Source: Nitricoxidireducens sp046726235 (lineage in GTDB: Bacteria > Pseudomonadota > Gammaproteobacteria > Burkholderiales > Rhodocyclaceae). Taken from it: DNA of 64,000 bases. Both the position numbers and the translations under genes were made by a program. The notes beneath the pieces were generated by a model that was given only the letters and a program-made list of their open reading frames with translations, ran no database searches and had not been told where the DNA came from. The DNA lies in assembly GCA_046726235.1 (NCBI GenBank), contig JBKPAD010000010.1, forward strand, positions 310,001 through 374,000, in the 5' to 3' direction. The number at the start of each line of letters is the position of its first letter. Position 1 is the first letter of the stretch. Of the stretch, positions 8,761-18,152 are shown one piece after another.

Positions 8761-9436
8761 CGCCTCCATGACGCGCGAAACGTCCCGATCCTGCAGCCAT
8801 GCCGTAGCGCTGCCCGCACTGAACCTCAGCCGGGCGGTGCAGCGTGTCGTGGACGTCCTGCGGCGCTCGCCGGGCCTCTCGAAGGAGGAAATCGCCGAGC
8901 GTGCCTTCGTCGGCGCGGCGACGCTTTCCGGCGGCGGCTATCTGAAGGCCATGAAGGACGCCGGGCTGATCCACGTTTCCGGCTGGGCGCGCAACGCCTC
9001 CGGCGGCTTCACCACGCCGCTCTACAGCGCCGGCGCCAGCGCCGATTGCGAGCGGCCGCAGGTTACTGCGCAGAACCGTGCGGCGCCCGGCATGCAGCGC
9101 CTGCTCGAGGCCGTGCGCGACGCCGGGCTGCTCGACTACCGCGAGGCGGCCCGCATCGCCGGCCTTTCGCCGAACACCGTCAAGAACGCTGGCTATCTGG
9201 AACTGCTGGTCGAACAGGGCAAGCTGCATGTGGCTGCATGGCAGCGCGGCCGCAAGGGCCCGATGCGACCGTTGTACGCCTACGGTCCGGGCGAACCGGC
9301 GCCCAGGCCGGCGCCGCTCTCCGCTGCGGAAAAGTCGCGCTCGCACCGCTGGCGGCAGGCGGCGGCACAGGGCGTGTCGAACCTCGCCATGCAGATGCGC
9401 ATGGCCGCCGGCAGCCGGTCGCGCGTTTCGGGCTAA
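8744..9436 (+). CDS. Protein of unknown function with duplicated winged-helix-like half
   Basis: A 230-residue protein of unknown function between ratA and rnfH. Two similar segments of about 70 residues can be aligned: residues 28-95 (AVQRVVDVLRRSPGLSKEEI...GGYLKAMKDAGLIHVSGWAR) and residues 115-185 (GMQRLLEAVRDAGLLDYREA...AGYLELLVEQGKLHVAAWQR). Each looks like a helix-turn-helix followed by a beta wing with a terminal PLY motif. A DNA-binding role is an inference. Starts at 8744, 8753 or 8768 are all possible and none has a good ribosome-binding site. The first overlaps the ratA end. Confidence 0.65.
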   Translation: MRFMIDASMTRETSRSCSHAVALPALNLSRAVQRVVDVLRRSPGLSKEEIAERAFVGAATLSGGGYLKAMKDAGLIHVSGWARNASGGFTTPLYSAGASADCERPQVTAQNRAAPGMQRLLEAVRDAGLLDYREAARIAGLSPNTVKNAGYLELLVEQGKLHVAAWQRGRKGPMRPLYAYGPGEPAPRPAPLSAAEKSRSHRWRQAAAQGVSNLAMQMRMAAGSRSRVSG

Positions 9437-9490
9437 AATCCGGCGCCTTCGCCGGACCGTTCCGGTCCGCACGCTCCGTCACCGCAAGAC

Positions 9491-9805
9491 ATGGCCGATC
9501 AAATCCAGATAGAAGTCGCCTACGCCAAGGCCGAACGACAGGAGATCGTCGAGCTGAAGCTGCCGGCCGGCAGCACGATCCAGCAGGCGGTTGAGGCTTC
9601 AGGACTGCTGCAGCGCTATCCCGAGATCGAACTGGCGAAAGCCAAGGTCGGCATCTACGGCAAGCTCGCGCGCCTCGACACGGCGCTGCGCGAACGCGAC
9701 CGCGTGGAGGTCTACCGTCCGCTGATCGCCGACCCGAAGGAAGTGCGCAAGCAGCGCGCCGCCGAGGGCAAGGTCATGAAGAAGGGCGGCGGTACCGAGG
9801 AGTAG
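9491..9805 (+). CDS. rnfH: RnfH family ubiquitin-fold protein
   Basis: 104-residue beta-grasp protein of the RnfH (UPF0125) family, with the start IQIEVAYAKAERQEIVELKL, the central GIYGKLARLD block and VEVYRPLIADPKEVRKQRA near the C-terminus. It commonly follows smpB/ratA in proteobacteria, as here. The biochemical role is not established. Two GC-rich hairpins (9441-9475) precede it but lack a T tract. Confidence 0.92.
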   Translation: MADQIQIEVAYAKAERQEIVELKLPAGSTIQQAVEASGLLQRYPEIELAKAKVGIYGKLARLDTALRERDRVEVYRPLIADPKEVRKQRAAEGKVMKKGGGTEE

Positions 9806-9814
9806 GCGGCTCGC

Positions 9815-10255
9815 CTACTTGCACCAGCTATCCACTGCGCGGCGCGCGCTGGCCAGCTCCGCTTCCCGCACCGCCCCGTCGAGCGCGACGCGCCCGCCGC
9901 TGGCATCCGTCGTGAAGCGCACCTGACCCGATTCGATCGCCTGCAGCTGGCCGCGCGCCTTCTCGCAATTGGCGCGCCTTTCTTCCCCGTCGGCCTTTTC
10001 CTTCTCGGCCTTGGCGACGCTTTCCTTCGCTTCCTTCTGCTTCTTGCGCGCCTCCATCTCGCGGTCGGCGGCTTCCTTGCGACGGTCGGCGGCGTCGGGG
10101 GAGGGCGCGGGCGGGGTGGCGACCTTGCGGCCCTGGACTTTCGCCGGCGGCGGCTCGTCCGAATACTGGATCTTGCCGTTGGCATCCTTCCACGAATACA
10201 GCTGTGCGGCGGCGGTCAGCGGCAGCAGCAGGCAGGCGAGCAGGAGAGGGCGCAT
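9815..10255 (-). CDS. DUF4124 domain exported protein
   Basis: 146-residue exported protein with a signal peptide (residues 1-17, ending LTAAAQ), a short DUF4124 domain (LYSWKDANGKIQYSDEPPP, residues 19-37), a highly charged Lys/Glu/Ala coiled coil (60-105) and a C-terminal tail with Cys97 and Cys145. DUF4124 is found in many periplasmic proteins of unknown role. The gene is convergent with rnfH and divergent from guaB. Start ATG was chosen because it gives an intact signal peptide. Confidence 0.8.
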   Translation of the reverse strand: MRPLLLACLLLPLTAAAQLYSWKDANGKIQYSDEPPPAKVQGRKVATPPAPSPDAADRRKEAADREMEARKKQKEAKESVAKAEKEKADGEERRANCEKARGQLQAIESGQVRFTTDASGGRVALDGAVREAELASARRAVDSWCK

Positions 10256-10270
10256 CGTCGAGTCCGTGGT

Positions 10271-10299
10271 TTGCCCGGGTCGGGCGACCTGCGTATAAT
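10271..10299 (+). promoter_or_regulatory. Sigma-70 promoter of guaB
   Basis: TTGCCC at 10271-10276 and a perfect TATAAT at 10294-10299 are separated by exactly 17 bases. The predicted transcription start is near 10306, about 20 bases before the guaB ATG, with an AGAGGA ribosome-binding site between. Confidence 0.8.
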
Positions 10300-10325
10300 A
10301 CGTTTTTGGCAAAGAGGATAAAACA

Positions 10326-11786
10326 ATGAGACTCCTCCAGAAGGCGCTGACGTTCGACGACGTCCTCCTGGTTCCCGCCCACTCGGCGATCCTGCCCCGC
10401 GACGTTTCGCTCGCAACCCGACTCACCCGCAACATCACGCTGAACCTGCCGCTGGTCTCCGCGGCCATGGATACGGTGACCGAAGCCCGGCTGGCCATCG
10501 CCCTGGCCCAGGAAGGCGGCATCGGCATCATCCACAAGAATCTCGACCCGAAGTCGCAGGCGGCGCAAGTCGCCAAGGTCAAGCGCTTCGAGTCCGGCGT
10601 CCTCAAGGATCCGATCACCATCACGCCGGGCATGACGGTGCGCGAAGTGCTGAACCTGACGCGCACGCACAAGATATCCGGCCTGCCGGTGGTCGAGAAC
10701 GGCCTCGTCGTCGGCATCGTCACCAACCGCGACCTGCGCTTCGAGACCCGCCTCGACCAGCCGGTGCGCGACATCATGACGCCGAAGGATCGCCTCGTCA
10801 CCGTGCGCGAAGGCGCCAGCGTCGACGAAGCCAAGGCGCTGATGCACAAGAACCGCATCGAGCGCGTGCTGGTCGTCGGCGAAGGCTTCGAGCTGCGCGG
10901 CCTCATGACCGTCAAGGACATCCTCAAGTCGACCGAGCATCCGCTCGCCTGCAAGGACGGCTTCGGCCGCCTGCGCGTCGGCGCCGCCATCGGCGTCGGC
11001 GAAGGCACCGAGGAGCGCGCGACGCTGCTCGCCGAGGCCGGTGTCGACGTGCTCGTCGTCGACACCGCCCACGGCCACTCGGAAGGCGTGCTCAAGCGCG
11101 TCCAGTGGGTCAAGAAGAACTTCCCCAACGTCGACGTCATCGGCGGCAACATCGCCACCGCGGGCGCCGCGCGTGCGCTGGTCGACCACGGCGCCGACGG
11201 CGTCAAGGTCGGCATCGGCCCCGGCTCGATCTGCACCACCCGCATCGTCGCCGGCGTCGGCGTGCCGCAGATCAGCGCGGTCGAGAACGTCGCCAACGAA
11301 CTGGCGAAGGACAACGTCCCGCTGATCGCCGACGGCGGCATCCGCTATTCGGGCGACATCTCCAAGGCGATCGCCGCCGGCGCGCATTCCGTCATGCTCG
11401 GCGGCCTGTTCGCCGGCACCGAGGAAGCCCCGGGCGAGACCGTGCTGTTCCAGGGCCGTTCGTACAAGTCGTACCGCGGCATGGGTTCGCTGGGCGCGAT
11501 GCAGAAGGGCTCTTCGGACCGCTACTTCCAGGACAACGAGTCCAACGTCGAGAAGCTGGTGCCGGAAGGCATCGAAGGCCGCGTGCCCTACAAGGGCCTC
11601 GTCACCGCCGTCATCCACCAGTTGATGGGCGGTCTGCGCTCGTCGATGGGCTACGTCGGCTGCCGCACGATCGAGGAAATGCGCAGCAAGGCCGAGTTCG
11701 TCGAGATCACCTCGGCCGGCATCCGCGAATCGCACGTCCACGACGTCCAGATCACCAAGGAAGCGCCGAACTACCACGTCGACTGA
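10326..11786 (+). CDS. guaB: IMP dehydrogenase
   Basis: Oxidises IMP to XMP with NAD in GMP synthesis. The 486-residue product has the catalytic barrel interrupted by a pair of CBS domains (about residues 95-205), the active-site loop GIGPGSICTTRIVAGVG with its catalytic Cys, and the flap motif SSDRYFQ. It has its own strong promoter and is separated from guaA by an apparent terminator. Confidence 0.97.
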   Translation: MRLLQKALTFDDVLLVPAHSAILPRDVSLATRLTRNITLNLPLVSAAMDTVTEARLAIALAQEGGIGIIHKNLDPKSQAAQVAKVKRFESGVLKDPITITPGMTVREVLNLTRTHKISGLPVVENGLVVGIVTNRDLRFETRLDQPVRDIMTPKDRLVTVREGASVDEAKALMHKNRIERVLVVGEGFELRGLMTVKDILKSTEHPLACKDGFGRLRVGAAIGVGEGTEERATLLAEAGVDVLVVDTAHGHSEGVLKRVQWVKKNFPNVDVIGGNIATAGAARALVDHGADGVKVGIGPGSICTTRIVAGVGVPQISAVENVANELAKDNVPLIADGGIRYSGDISKAIAAGAHSVMLGGLFAGTEEAPGETVLFQGRSYKSYRGMGSLGAMQKGSSDRYFQDNESNVEKLVPEGIEGRVPYKGLVTAVIHQLMGGLRSSMGYVGCRTIEEMRSKAEFVEITSAGIRESHVHDVQITKEAPNYHVD

Positions 11787-11802
11787 CAAGCCCCTGCTCC
11801 GG

Positions 11803-11831
11803 AAGGCGGCTTAGGCCGCCTTTCTCTTTTT
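11803..11831 (+). terminator. Rho-independent terminator (attenuator-like) between guaB and guaA
   Basis: An 8-bp stem AAGGCGGC / GCCGCCTT with loop TTAG is followed by TTCTCTTTTT. The arrangement is a typical intrinsic terminator on the + strand. It lies 17 bases after guaB and just before guaA, so guaA expression would depend on read-through or on a promoter that was not recognised. Confidence 0.75.
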
Positions 11832-11846
11832 CCGAGGCCCGCCCGC

Positions 11847-13412
<1,566 letters not shown>

Positions 13413-13428
13413 GGCGTCCATCGACACC

Positions 13429-13809
13429 ATGAAGCCCGCCAACGAAACAGAGAAGCAGGGCGACGATCGCCGCGCCCATCCGCGCAAGCGGGTCTCCACG
13501 CGCTCGGCCGTCTGGCTCGACGAAGGCCCGACCCACGGCGTCATCGGCAGCGTGTTCGACCTCGGCATGGGCGGATTCTCGACGCGCCTCATCGCCGATC
13601 CGCACGACGGCCTCGCGCCCGGAACCACGCTGTATTGCGTGCTGATCATCCGCGGCGCGACGCTCGACTGCCTGGCGACCATCCGGTCGAGTGTCGCGGT
13701 GGAGTCCGGCGAGACCCAGCTCGGCATGTCGATCGAGAGCATGTCGGAAGACAACGTTCGCCTGCTCACCGGCATGTTGCGCTTCCTCGACACCCACGAA
13801 GGAGACTGA
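13429..13809 (+). CDS. PilZ domain protein (putative c-di-GMP receptor)
   Basis: 126-residue single-domain protein. An Arg-rich segment DDRRAHPRKR near residues 12-21 and a DLGMGGFSTRL block near residues 44-54 fit the PilZ RxxxR...(D/N)xSxxG c-di-GMP-binding signature, with a Gly-Met-Gly-Gly variant in the second motif. It lies 16 bases after guaA and one base before the next gene. c-di-GMP binding is plausible, and the window also holds a diguanylate cyclase. Confidence 0.75.
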   Translation: MKPANETEKQGDDRRAHPRKRVSTRSAVWLDEGPTHGVIGSVFDLGMGGFSTRLIADPHDGLAPGTTLYCVLIIRGATLDCLATIRSSVAVESGETQLGMSIESMSEDNVRLLTGMLRFLDTHEGD

Positions 13810-13810
13810 C

Positions 13811-14248
13811 ATGGGCGTCCTCACCCACGTCGTCGCCGCCGAGGAAGACGAAGTCGAAGCCGTCGGCGAATCGCTGCATCCGGCCGACGAGTGGAGCGGC
13901 CTCGAAGTCCGCGACATCGACACCGAGAAGATCGCGACGCTGCACAGCCTGCTGACCGGCGACGCCTTCGACGACGCCATCGTCCACTACGAGCCGGTCT
14001 ATGTCTCTGCCAGCGAAGGCGCGCTGGTGCTGCGCCTGGCCGACGAAGCCGCCGAGCGCCTTGCCGAGCTCGAAGAGGAAGCGATCGAGCAGGTCGCCGC
14101 CGAACTGGCCGCCACCGAAGCCTTCGAGAACGAGGATTGGGAAGAGGAAGCCATCGCGGCCATGCTCGCCGAGCTCGCCGACATCGCGCGCCTGGCCGAG
14201 TCGCAGGGCCAGGTGCTGTTCGTCTGGATGCACCCGCTGCGCACTTGA
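13811..14248 (+). CDS. Acidic protein of unknown function
   Basis: 145-residue, very acidic protein (about one third Asp/Glu in the C-terminal half) with no family I recognise. Residues 78-120 form a predicted long acidic helix (AEELEEEAIEQVAAELAATE). The ATG directly follows the PilZ gene (one-base gap) with a GGAG ribosome-binding site, so the two are co-translated. The N-terminal section MGVLTHVVAAEEDEV is followed by a mixed alpha/beta-like section. A role as a partner of the PilZ protein is only a guess. Confidence 0.7.
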   Translation: MGVLTHVVAAEEDEVEAVGESLHPADEWSGLEVRDIDTEKIATLHSLLTGDAFDDAIVHYEPVYVSASEGALVLRLADEAAERLAELEEEAIEQVAAELAATEAFENEDWEEEAIAAMLAELADIARLAESQGQVLFVWMHPLRT

Positions 14249-14253
14249 AGCGC

Positions 14254-14269
14254 TACCCCGGCCGGGGTA
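14254..14269. repeat. 16-bp perfect palindrome
   Basis: TACCCCGG/CCGGGGTA lies six bases after the acidic-protein gene. It could act as a transcription pause or weak terminator hairpin for the guaA-PilZ region, but no T tract follows. Confidence 0.4.
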
Positions 14270-14307
14270 ACCGGGATACCGCGGCCGGCGGATAGGCCTC
14301 GACGTCG

Positions 14308-14649
14308 ATGACGGCTAGATTATGTGGGCACGGTCACCGAACGGAGGCGATTCTGGCAACCCGGCGCTGGTCGCAGCAGGTCATGCGCACGAGCAATTCG
14401 CTCGACCTCGAGGCGGGCGTCTTCTTGCACGAGGACCCGCGCGAGATAGCGCTCTCGCTGCGACGCTCGGCAGAGAAGAGCAAGCGGCGCAAGGCCGAGC
14501 CGTTCCGGTCGGCGATGTCGATGCTGAACTTCTACATCAACCGCGCCGGGAAGAAGTTGCCTCAGGAAAGCCGTCGTCGTCTCGAGGCGGCCAAGGACGA
14601 ACTGCGCAAGCTCTACGGCCGTGCGCCGCAAGACAAGGCGCGCAAGTGA
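14308..14649 (+). CDS. DUF3175 family protein
   Basis: Small basic protein matching the DUF3175 pattern: RRWSQQVMRTSNSLDLEAGVF, RRSAEKSKRRKAEPFRSAMSML, FYINRAGKKLP and AAKDELRKLYGR. Function unknown. From the first ATG it is 113 residues. However, GGAGG at 14343-14347 sits five bases before an in-frame CTG at 14353, which would start at the conserved (M)ATRRWSQ. The shorter 98-residue form may be the true product. Confidence 0.75.
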   Translation: MTARLCGHGHRTEAILATRRWSQQVMRTSNSLDLEAGVFLHEDPREIALSLRRSAEKSKRRKAEPFRSAMSMLNFYINRAGKKLPQESRRRLEAAKDELRKLYGRAPQDKARK

Positions 14650-14774
14650 TGGGCGCCGCTACGGGAAACCCGTAGGCACGGCCCTCATTCGATGCTTGCG
14701 CGAAAGTAGTATGCTTCGCCCGCTTTCCTCGCGGCCTTGGGCCTCAGGACAAGCACCCGCTACAAGGAGTCGAC

Positions 14775-15227
14775 ATGAACACCCGTTTTTCGATGCTCGC
14801 CGTTTCGCTCAGGCGCCTCGTCGCAATCGGCTTGATCGCCGCCGCCGGCATCGCCGGCGCCTGCGAGCAGCAGCCCGCCGACGGCGCCGCCAAGTCGTGG
14901 ATCCTCTCGCTCAACCAGAAGGTCTCGGTCGCCACGCGCTGCAACGCCATGGTCGACACCATCAACCGCATGGTCGCCGCCGGCTCGGCGCTGCGCATCT
15001 CGATCCTCGGCTACGACAAGCCCGAGGGCAGCCGCTCGCTGTCGCTGGCCTACGTCGCCACCGTCACCGAGGAACTGCGCGCGCTGCTGCAGCAGAAGGT
15101 CAAGGGCGGCCAGTTCCGCATCCGCACCATGCTCGGCTCCGCGCCCGAAGGCACGACCGTCGCACCGGACGCGACCGGCGCCATCGAAATCCGCGTCCTC
15201 GCCCCGGCCGAGACCAGCGGCAGCTGA
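14775..15227 (+). CDS. Exported protein of unknown function
   Basis: 150-residue protein with an N-terminal hydrophobic segment (residues 14-28) and a Cys at about residue 30 in GIAGACEQQ, so either a signal peptide or a poor lipobox. The remainder is a compact alpha/beta domain. AAGGAG lies six to seven bases before the ATG. I do not recognise the family. It converges with the response-regulator gene that follows. Confidence 0.65.
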   Translation: MNTRFSMLAVSLRRLVAIGLIAAAGIAGACEQQPADGAAKSWILSLNQKVSVATRCNAMVDTINRMVAAGSALRISILGYDKPEGSRSLSLAYVATVTEELRALLQQKVKGGQFRIRTMLGSAPEGTTVAPDATGAIEIRVLAPAETSGS

Positions 15228-15239
15228 CGCCGCGAGTCG

Positions 15240-15848
15240 CTACTCCGCCTCGGCCAGCCCGAGGCGCAGCCGCACCAGTTGCGGCACTCCCTCGACGTCC
15301 AGCTTCGCCAGCATGCGCGCCTTGTGGACCTCCACGGTGCGCACGCTGATGCCGAGTTCCTCGGCGATGGCGCGATTGTGCCGTCCCGCCACCACCAGTT
15401 CCATCACCTCGCGCTCGCGCGGCGTCAGCACGGCGAGCCGGCGCGCGATGCGCTCCTTCTGCTCGCGATCGCTGCGCGTCTCGGCCTGACGCGCGAAGGC
15501 TTCGCCGATCGCCGCCACCAGCCGCGCCTCGTCGATCGGCTTCTCCAGGAAGTCGATGGCCTCGGCGCGGAAGGCCTCGCGCGCCGAGGCGACGTCGCCG
15601 TGGCCGGTGACGATGATGGTGGGGATCGTGCAGCCTTGCTCGCGCAGCCGGCGCTGCAGCGAAAGCCCGTCCATGCCGGGCATGCGGATGTCGATGATCA
15701 GGCAGCCGCACCAGTCGGCCTGCCACGCGCCGAGAAAGCTCGCGGCGTCGGCATAGAAGGCGGTGCGGAAGCCGTGCAGGCCGAGCAGCAGGCCGAGGGC
15801 ATCGCGGATCGACGGATCGTCGTCGATGATGAAGACGGTGTTATCCAT
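15240..15848 (-). CDS. FixJ/NarL-type response regulator (receiver + LuxR HTH)
   Basis: 202-residue transcription factor. The receiver domain (residues 1-120) shows the acidic pocket IDDDPS, phospho-acceptor Asp in LIIDIRMPGMDG, conserved Thr in IIVTGHGD and Lys in FLEKPID. The C-terminal LuxR helix-turn-helix is LTPREREVMELVVAGRHNRAIAEELGISVRTVEVH. The ATG lies inside the end of the kinase gene (8-base overlap ATGGATAA), so it is the coupled partner. Targets are unknown. Confidence 0.9.
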   Translation of the reverse strand: MDNTVFIIDDDPSIRDALGLLLGLHGFRTAFYADAASFLGAWQADWCGCLIIDIRMPGMDGLSLQRRLREQGCTIPTIIVTGHGDVASAREAFRAEAIDFLEKPIDEARLVAAIGEAFARQAETRSDREQKERIARRLAVLTPREREVMELVVAGRHNRAIAEELGISVRTVEVHKARMLAKLDVEGVPQLVRLRLGLAEAE

Positions 15849-17463
15849 GGGGGCGGGGATCGATGGGTAGAAGGAGTCTGAAGCTGCCGTGCGCGCCGAC
15901 GTCGGCGAGCAGGGTGCCGCCATGCGCCTCGGCGATGGCGCGGCTGATGGCGAGGCCGAGCCCGAGGCCGCTCGACTTGGTCGACACGAAGGGCTCGAAC
16001 AGGCGTTCGACGGCCCCGGCAATGCCGGCACCGCTGTCCTCGACGCGGATGCACAGGCGCGCGCCCGGATCGGGCACTGCCGTCAGCGTCACGCGGCGCG
16101 CGCCGGCGGGCTGCTCGGCGACGGCGTCGAAGGCGTTGCTCAGCAGGTTGCGCAGCACCACCTCGAGCTGCAGCCGGTCGGCGTGGAGTTCGACGTCAGG
16201 CAGCGGCATCACGACCAGGTCCACCTCCGCCGCCAGCGCCCTTTCGCGAAACGGAGCGAGCGCAGATTCCACCAGCGCCGCCAGCTGGAAGCACTCGAGA
16301 TGCGTCGAGCCGGTGCGGAAGAAGTCGCGCAGCCGGCGCACCACGTCCGCGGCGCGGCGTCCCTCGGCGACCATGCGGCGGATTGCGTCGGGCAGGCGGC
16401 CGTCGGCGTCGCCCTGGGCCAGCAGGCGTTCGCAGGCGTTGCCGTAGGCGGAGAGCGCCGCCAGCGGCTGGTTGAGTTCGTGCGCCAGCGCCGCCGCCAT
16501 CTCGCCGGCGGCGGCGAGGCGCAGCGACTGGCGCAGGTCGGCCGCCGCGCGGCGCTGCTCGTCGACGGTGACGCCGATGAAGAAGCCGACCACCGCCAGG
16601 ATCAGCGCGCGCATCTGCAGCTCGAACAGCGAAATCTCGGGCGCCGCCTGCATCTGGCCGGCGACGATCATGCCGAGTTGCAGCATCGAGGCGCAGAACA
16701 CCGCGCCCGCCAGGCCCTGGCGCGAGGCCGCCCACACCAGCGGCAGGAACAGGATGTAGAAGTAGCGGAAGTTCGCCGTGGCGCCGATGCCGAAGGCGAT
16801 CCACAGCGCCAGGGCCGTCAGCGCGAGGTAGCCTGCGGTCTCCCAGTTCAGCGTCACTGCGGCGAAGGCCGCGCGCCGCTCGCGGTCGCGCAGCCACCAC
16901 AGCAGCGGCAGGCCGACGAAGATGCCGACGCCGTCGCCGACCCAGAAGCGCAGCGCCGCATCGGGCGCACGCGGCCACGGCAACTGTCCGGCGAGCACGT
17001 GGGCGCCGACGAACAGCACGCTGATGGCCAGCGAACCGAGCACGACGATCGCTCCCCACACCAGCAGGCCGTCGCGGTCCGAGAACAATCCGCCGTCGGG
17101 GAAGCGATTCCTGAGCACGGCGGCAAGGCGCCAGTAGGCAGCCGCCAGCAGGCCGTCGAGCAGCAGCACCGTCAGCAGGCCGCCGGTCAACTCGCGCACC
17201 GCGAGGTCGGCGGCGAGCATCGCCGCGAGCAGGGTGAACCCGCCGCCGCGGCCGCCGTGCAGCAGGAACATCAGGCCCAGCGCCGGCGCCGGGTTCCACG
17301 GCGTGATGTTCAGGCGATGGAAGGGATCGATGTAGCTCGTCCAGTCGAGCAGCACGTAGGCGACGACGAACGCCGCCGCCCATGCCCATCCCCGCAGTGT
17401 CGTGTTTGCGCCCAAGTCTTCTCCTTCGGTACGCATTGTTGCCGACGCGGGATTTTTTTTCAT
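15841..17463 (-). CDS. MASE1-type membrane sensor histidine kinase
   Basis: 540-residue kinase. Residues 25-300 are hydrophobic with about eight transmembrane helices typical of a MASE1 sensory domain. A cytoplasmic HisKA domain follows with the H-box MAAALAHELNQPLAALSAYG, then the HATPase domain with N-box NLLSNAFDAVAEQ and G-boxes DSGAGI, FEPFVSTKSSGLGLGL. It overlaps and drives translation of the FixJ-type regulator. The ATG is followed at once by eight A residues. A second in-frame start (MRTEGED) lies at 17436, so the N-terminus is uncertain by nine residues. Confidence 0.88.
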   Translation of the reverse strand: MKKNPASATMRTEGEDLGANTTLRGWAWAAAFVVAYVLLDWTSYIDPFHRLNITPWNPAPALGLMFLLHGGRGGGFTLLAAMLAADLAVRELTGGLLTVLLLDGLLAAAYWRLAAVLRNRFPDGGLFSDRDGLLVWGAIVVLGSLAISVLFVGAHVLAGQLPWPRAPDAALRFWVGDGVGIFVGLPLLWWLRDRERRAAFAAVTLNWETAGYLALTALALWIAFGIGATANFRYFYILFLPLVWAASRQGLAGAVFCASMLQLGMIVAGQMQAAPEISLFELQMRALILAVVGFFIGVTVDEQRRAAADLRQSLRLAAAGEMAAALAHELNQPLAALSAYGNACERLLAQGDADGRLPDAIRRMVAEGRRAADVVRRLRDFFRTGSTHLECFQLAALVESALAPFRERALAAEVDLVVMPLPDVELHADRLQLEVVLRNLLSNAFDAVAEQPAGARRVTLTAVPDPGARLCIRVEDSGAGIAGAVERLFEPFVSTKSSGLGLGLAISRAIAEAHGGTLLADVGAHGSFRLLLPIDPRPHG

Positions 17464-17633
17464 CCACGAATGGCGTACGTGAAACGCGTAGCTTTGCTCC
17501 GGAATGGCTCAATGGCGCCTGCAGGCGCCGAACTCGCGCATCAGCAAGACGCTTACGTGCGCCCGCCAATTTCGGCGCGGGCCGCGATTCCCTAGGATGG
17601 TGCCGGCCATCGAACATACATAAGGGGAACACC

Positions 17634-18143
17634 ATGATCCGATCCGCCTTCGTCGCCGCGCTCGCCGTTGCGCTCGCGGGATGCGCAACCACCTCCCAGG
17701 ACGCCGGGCAGGGCGCACCTCAGCCGTTGCCAGACCGCGTGCCGCCGGTCGCCTCCGGCGTCGGCGCCGACGATCTCGCCGCCGTGCGCGACCGCAACAA
17801 CGCCCTTTTCCAGCGTCTCGTGCTGTTCGAGTTCGACAGTGATGCGGTGAAGGTCGACTACGCGCCGATGCTGCAGGCCCACGGCAGCTTCCTCGGCGCC
17901 AAGCCGGCGGTGAAGATCATGATCCAGGGCAGCGCCGACGAGCGCGGCAGCCGCGAGTACAACCTCGCGCTCGGCCAGCGGCGCGCCGAGGCCGTCAAGC
18001 GCCGGCTCGAGATGACGGGCGCCAGGGGCGTGCAGATCGAGGCCGTCAGCTTCGGCGAGGAGCGCCCGCGCGCCCCCGGCCACGACGAAGCCGCCTGGCA
18101 GCAGAACCGCAACGCCGCCATCGCCTATCCCGGCGAATACTGA
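17634..18143 (+). CDS. Pal/OmpA-C-like peptidoglycan-associated lipoprotein
   Basis: 169-residue lipoprotein. The lipobox is VALAGC (Cys about residue 18), followed by a Pro-rich linker and an OmpA C-terminal domain (VLFEFDSDAVKVDYAP; IMIQGSADERGSREYNLALGQRRAEAVKRRLE; QNRNAAIAY) that binds diaminopimelate in peptidoglycan. The similarity to Pal is clear, but it is not next to tolB/ybgF. It stands nine bases before a Ser/Thr kinase and heads the trehalose operon. Ribosome-binding site AAGGGG; a TAGGAT -10-like box at 17593. Confidence 0.85.
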   Translation: MIRSAFVAALAVALAGCATTSQDAGQGAPQPLPDRVPPVASGVGADDLAAVRDRNNALFQRLVLFEFDSDAVKVDYAPMLQAHGSFLGAKPAVKIMIQGSADERGSREYNLALGQRRAEAVKRRLEMTGARGVQIEAVSFGEERPRAPGHDEAAWQQNRNAAIAYPGEY

Positions 18144-18152
18144 GGCCGCCGC

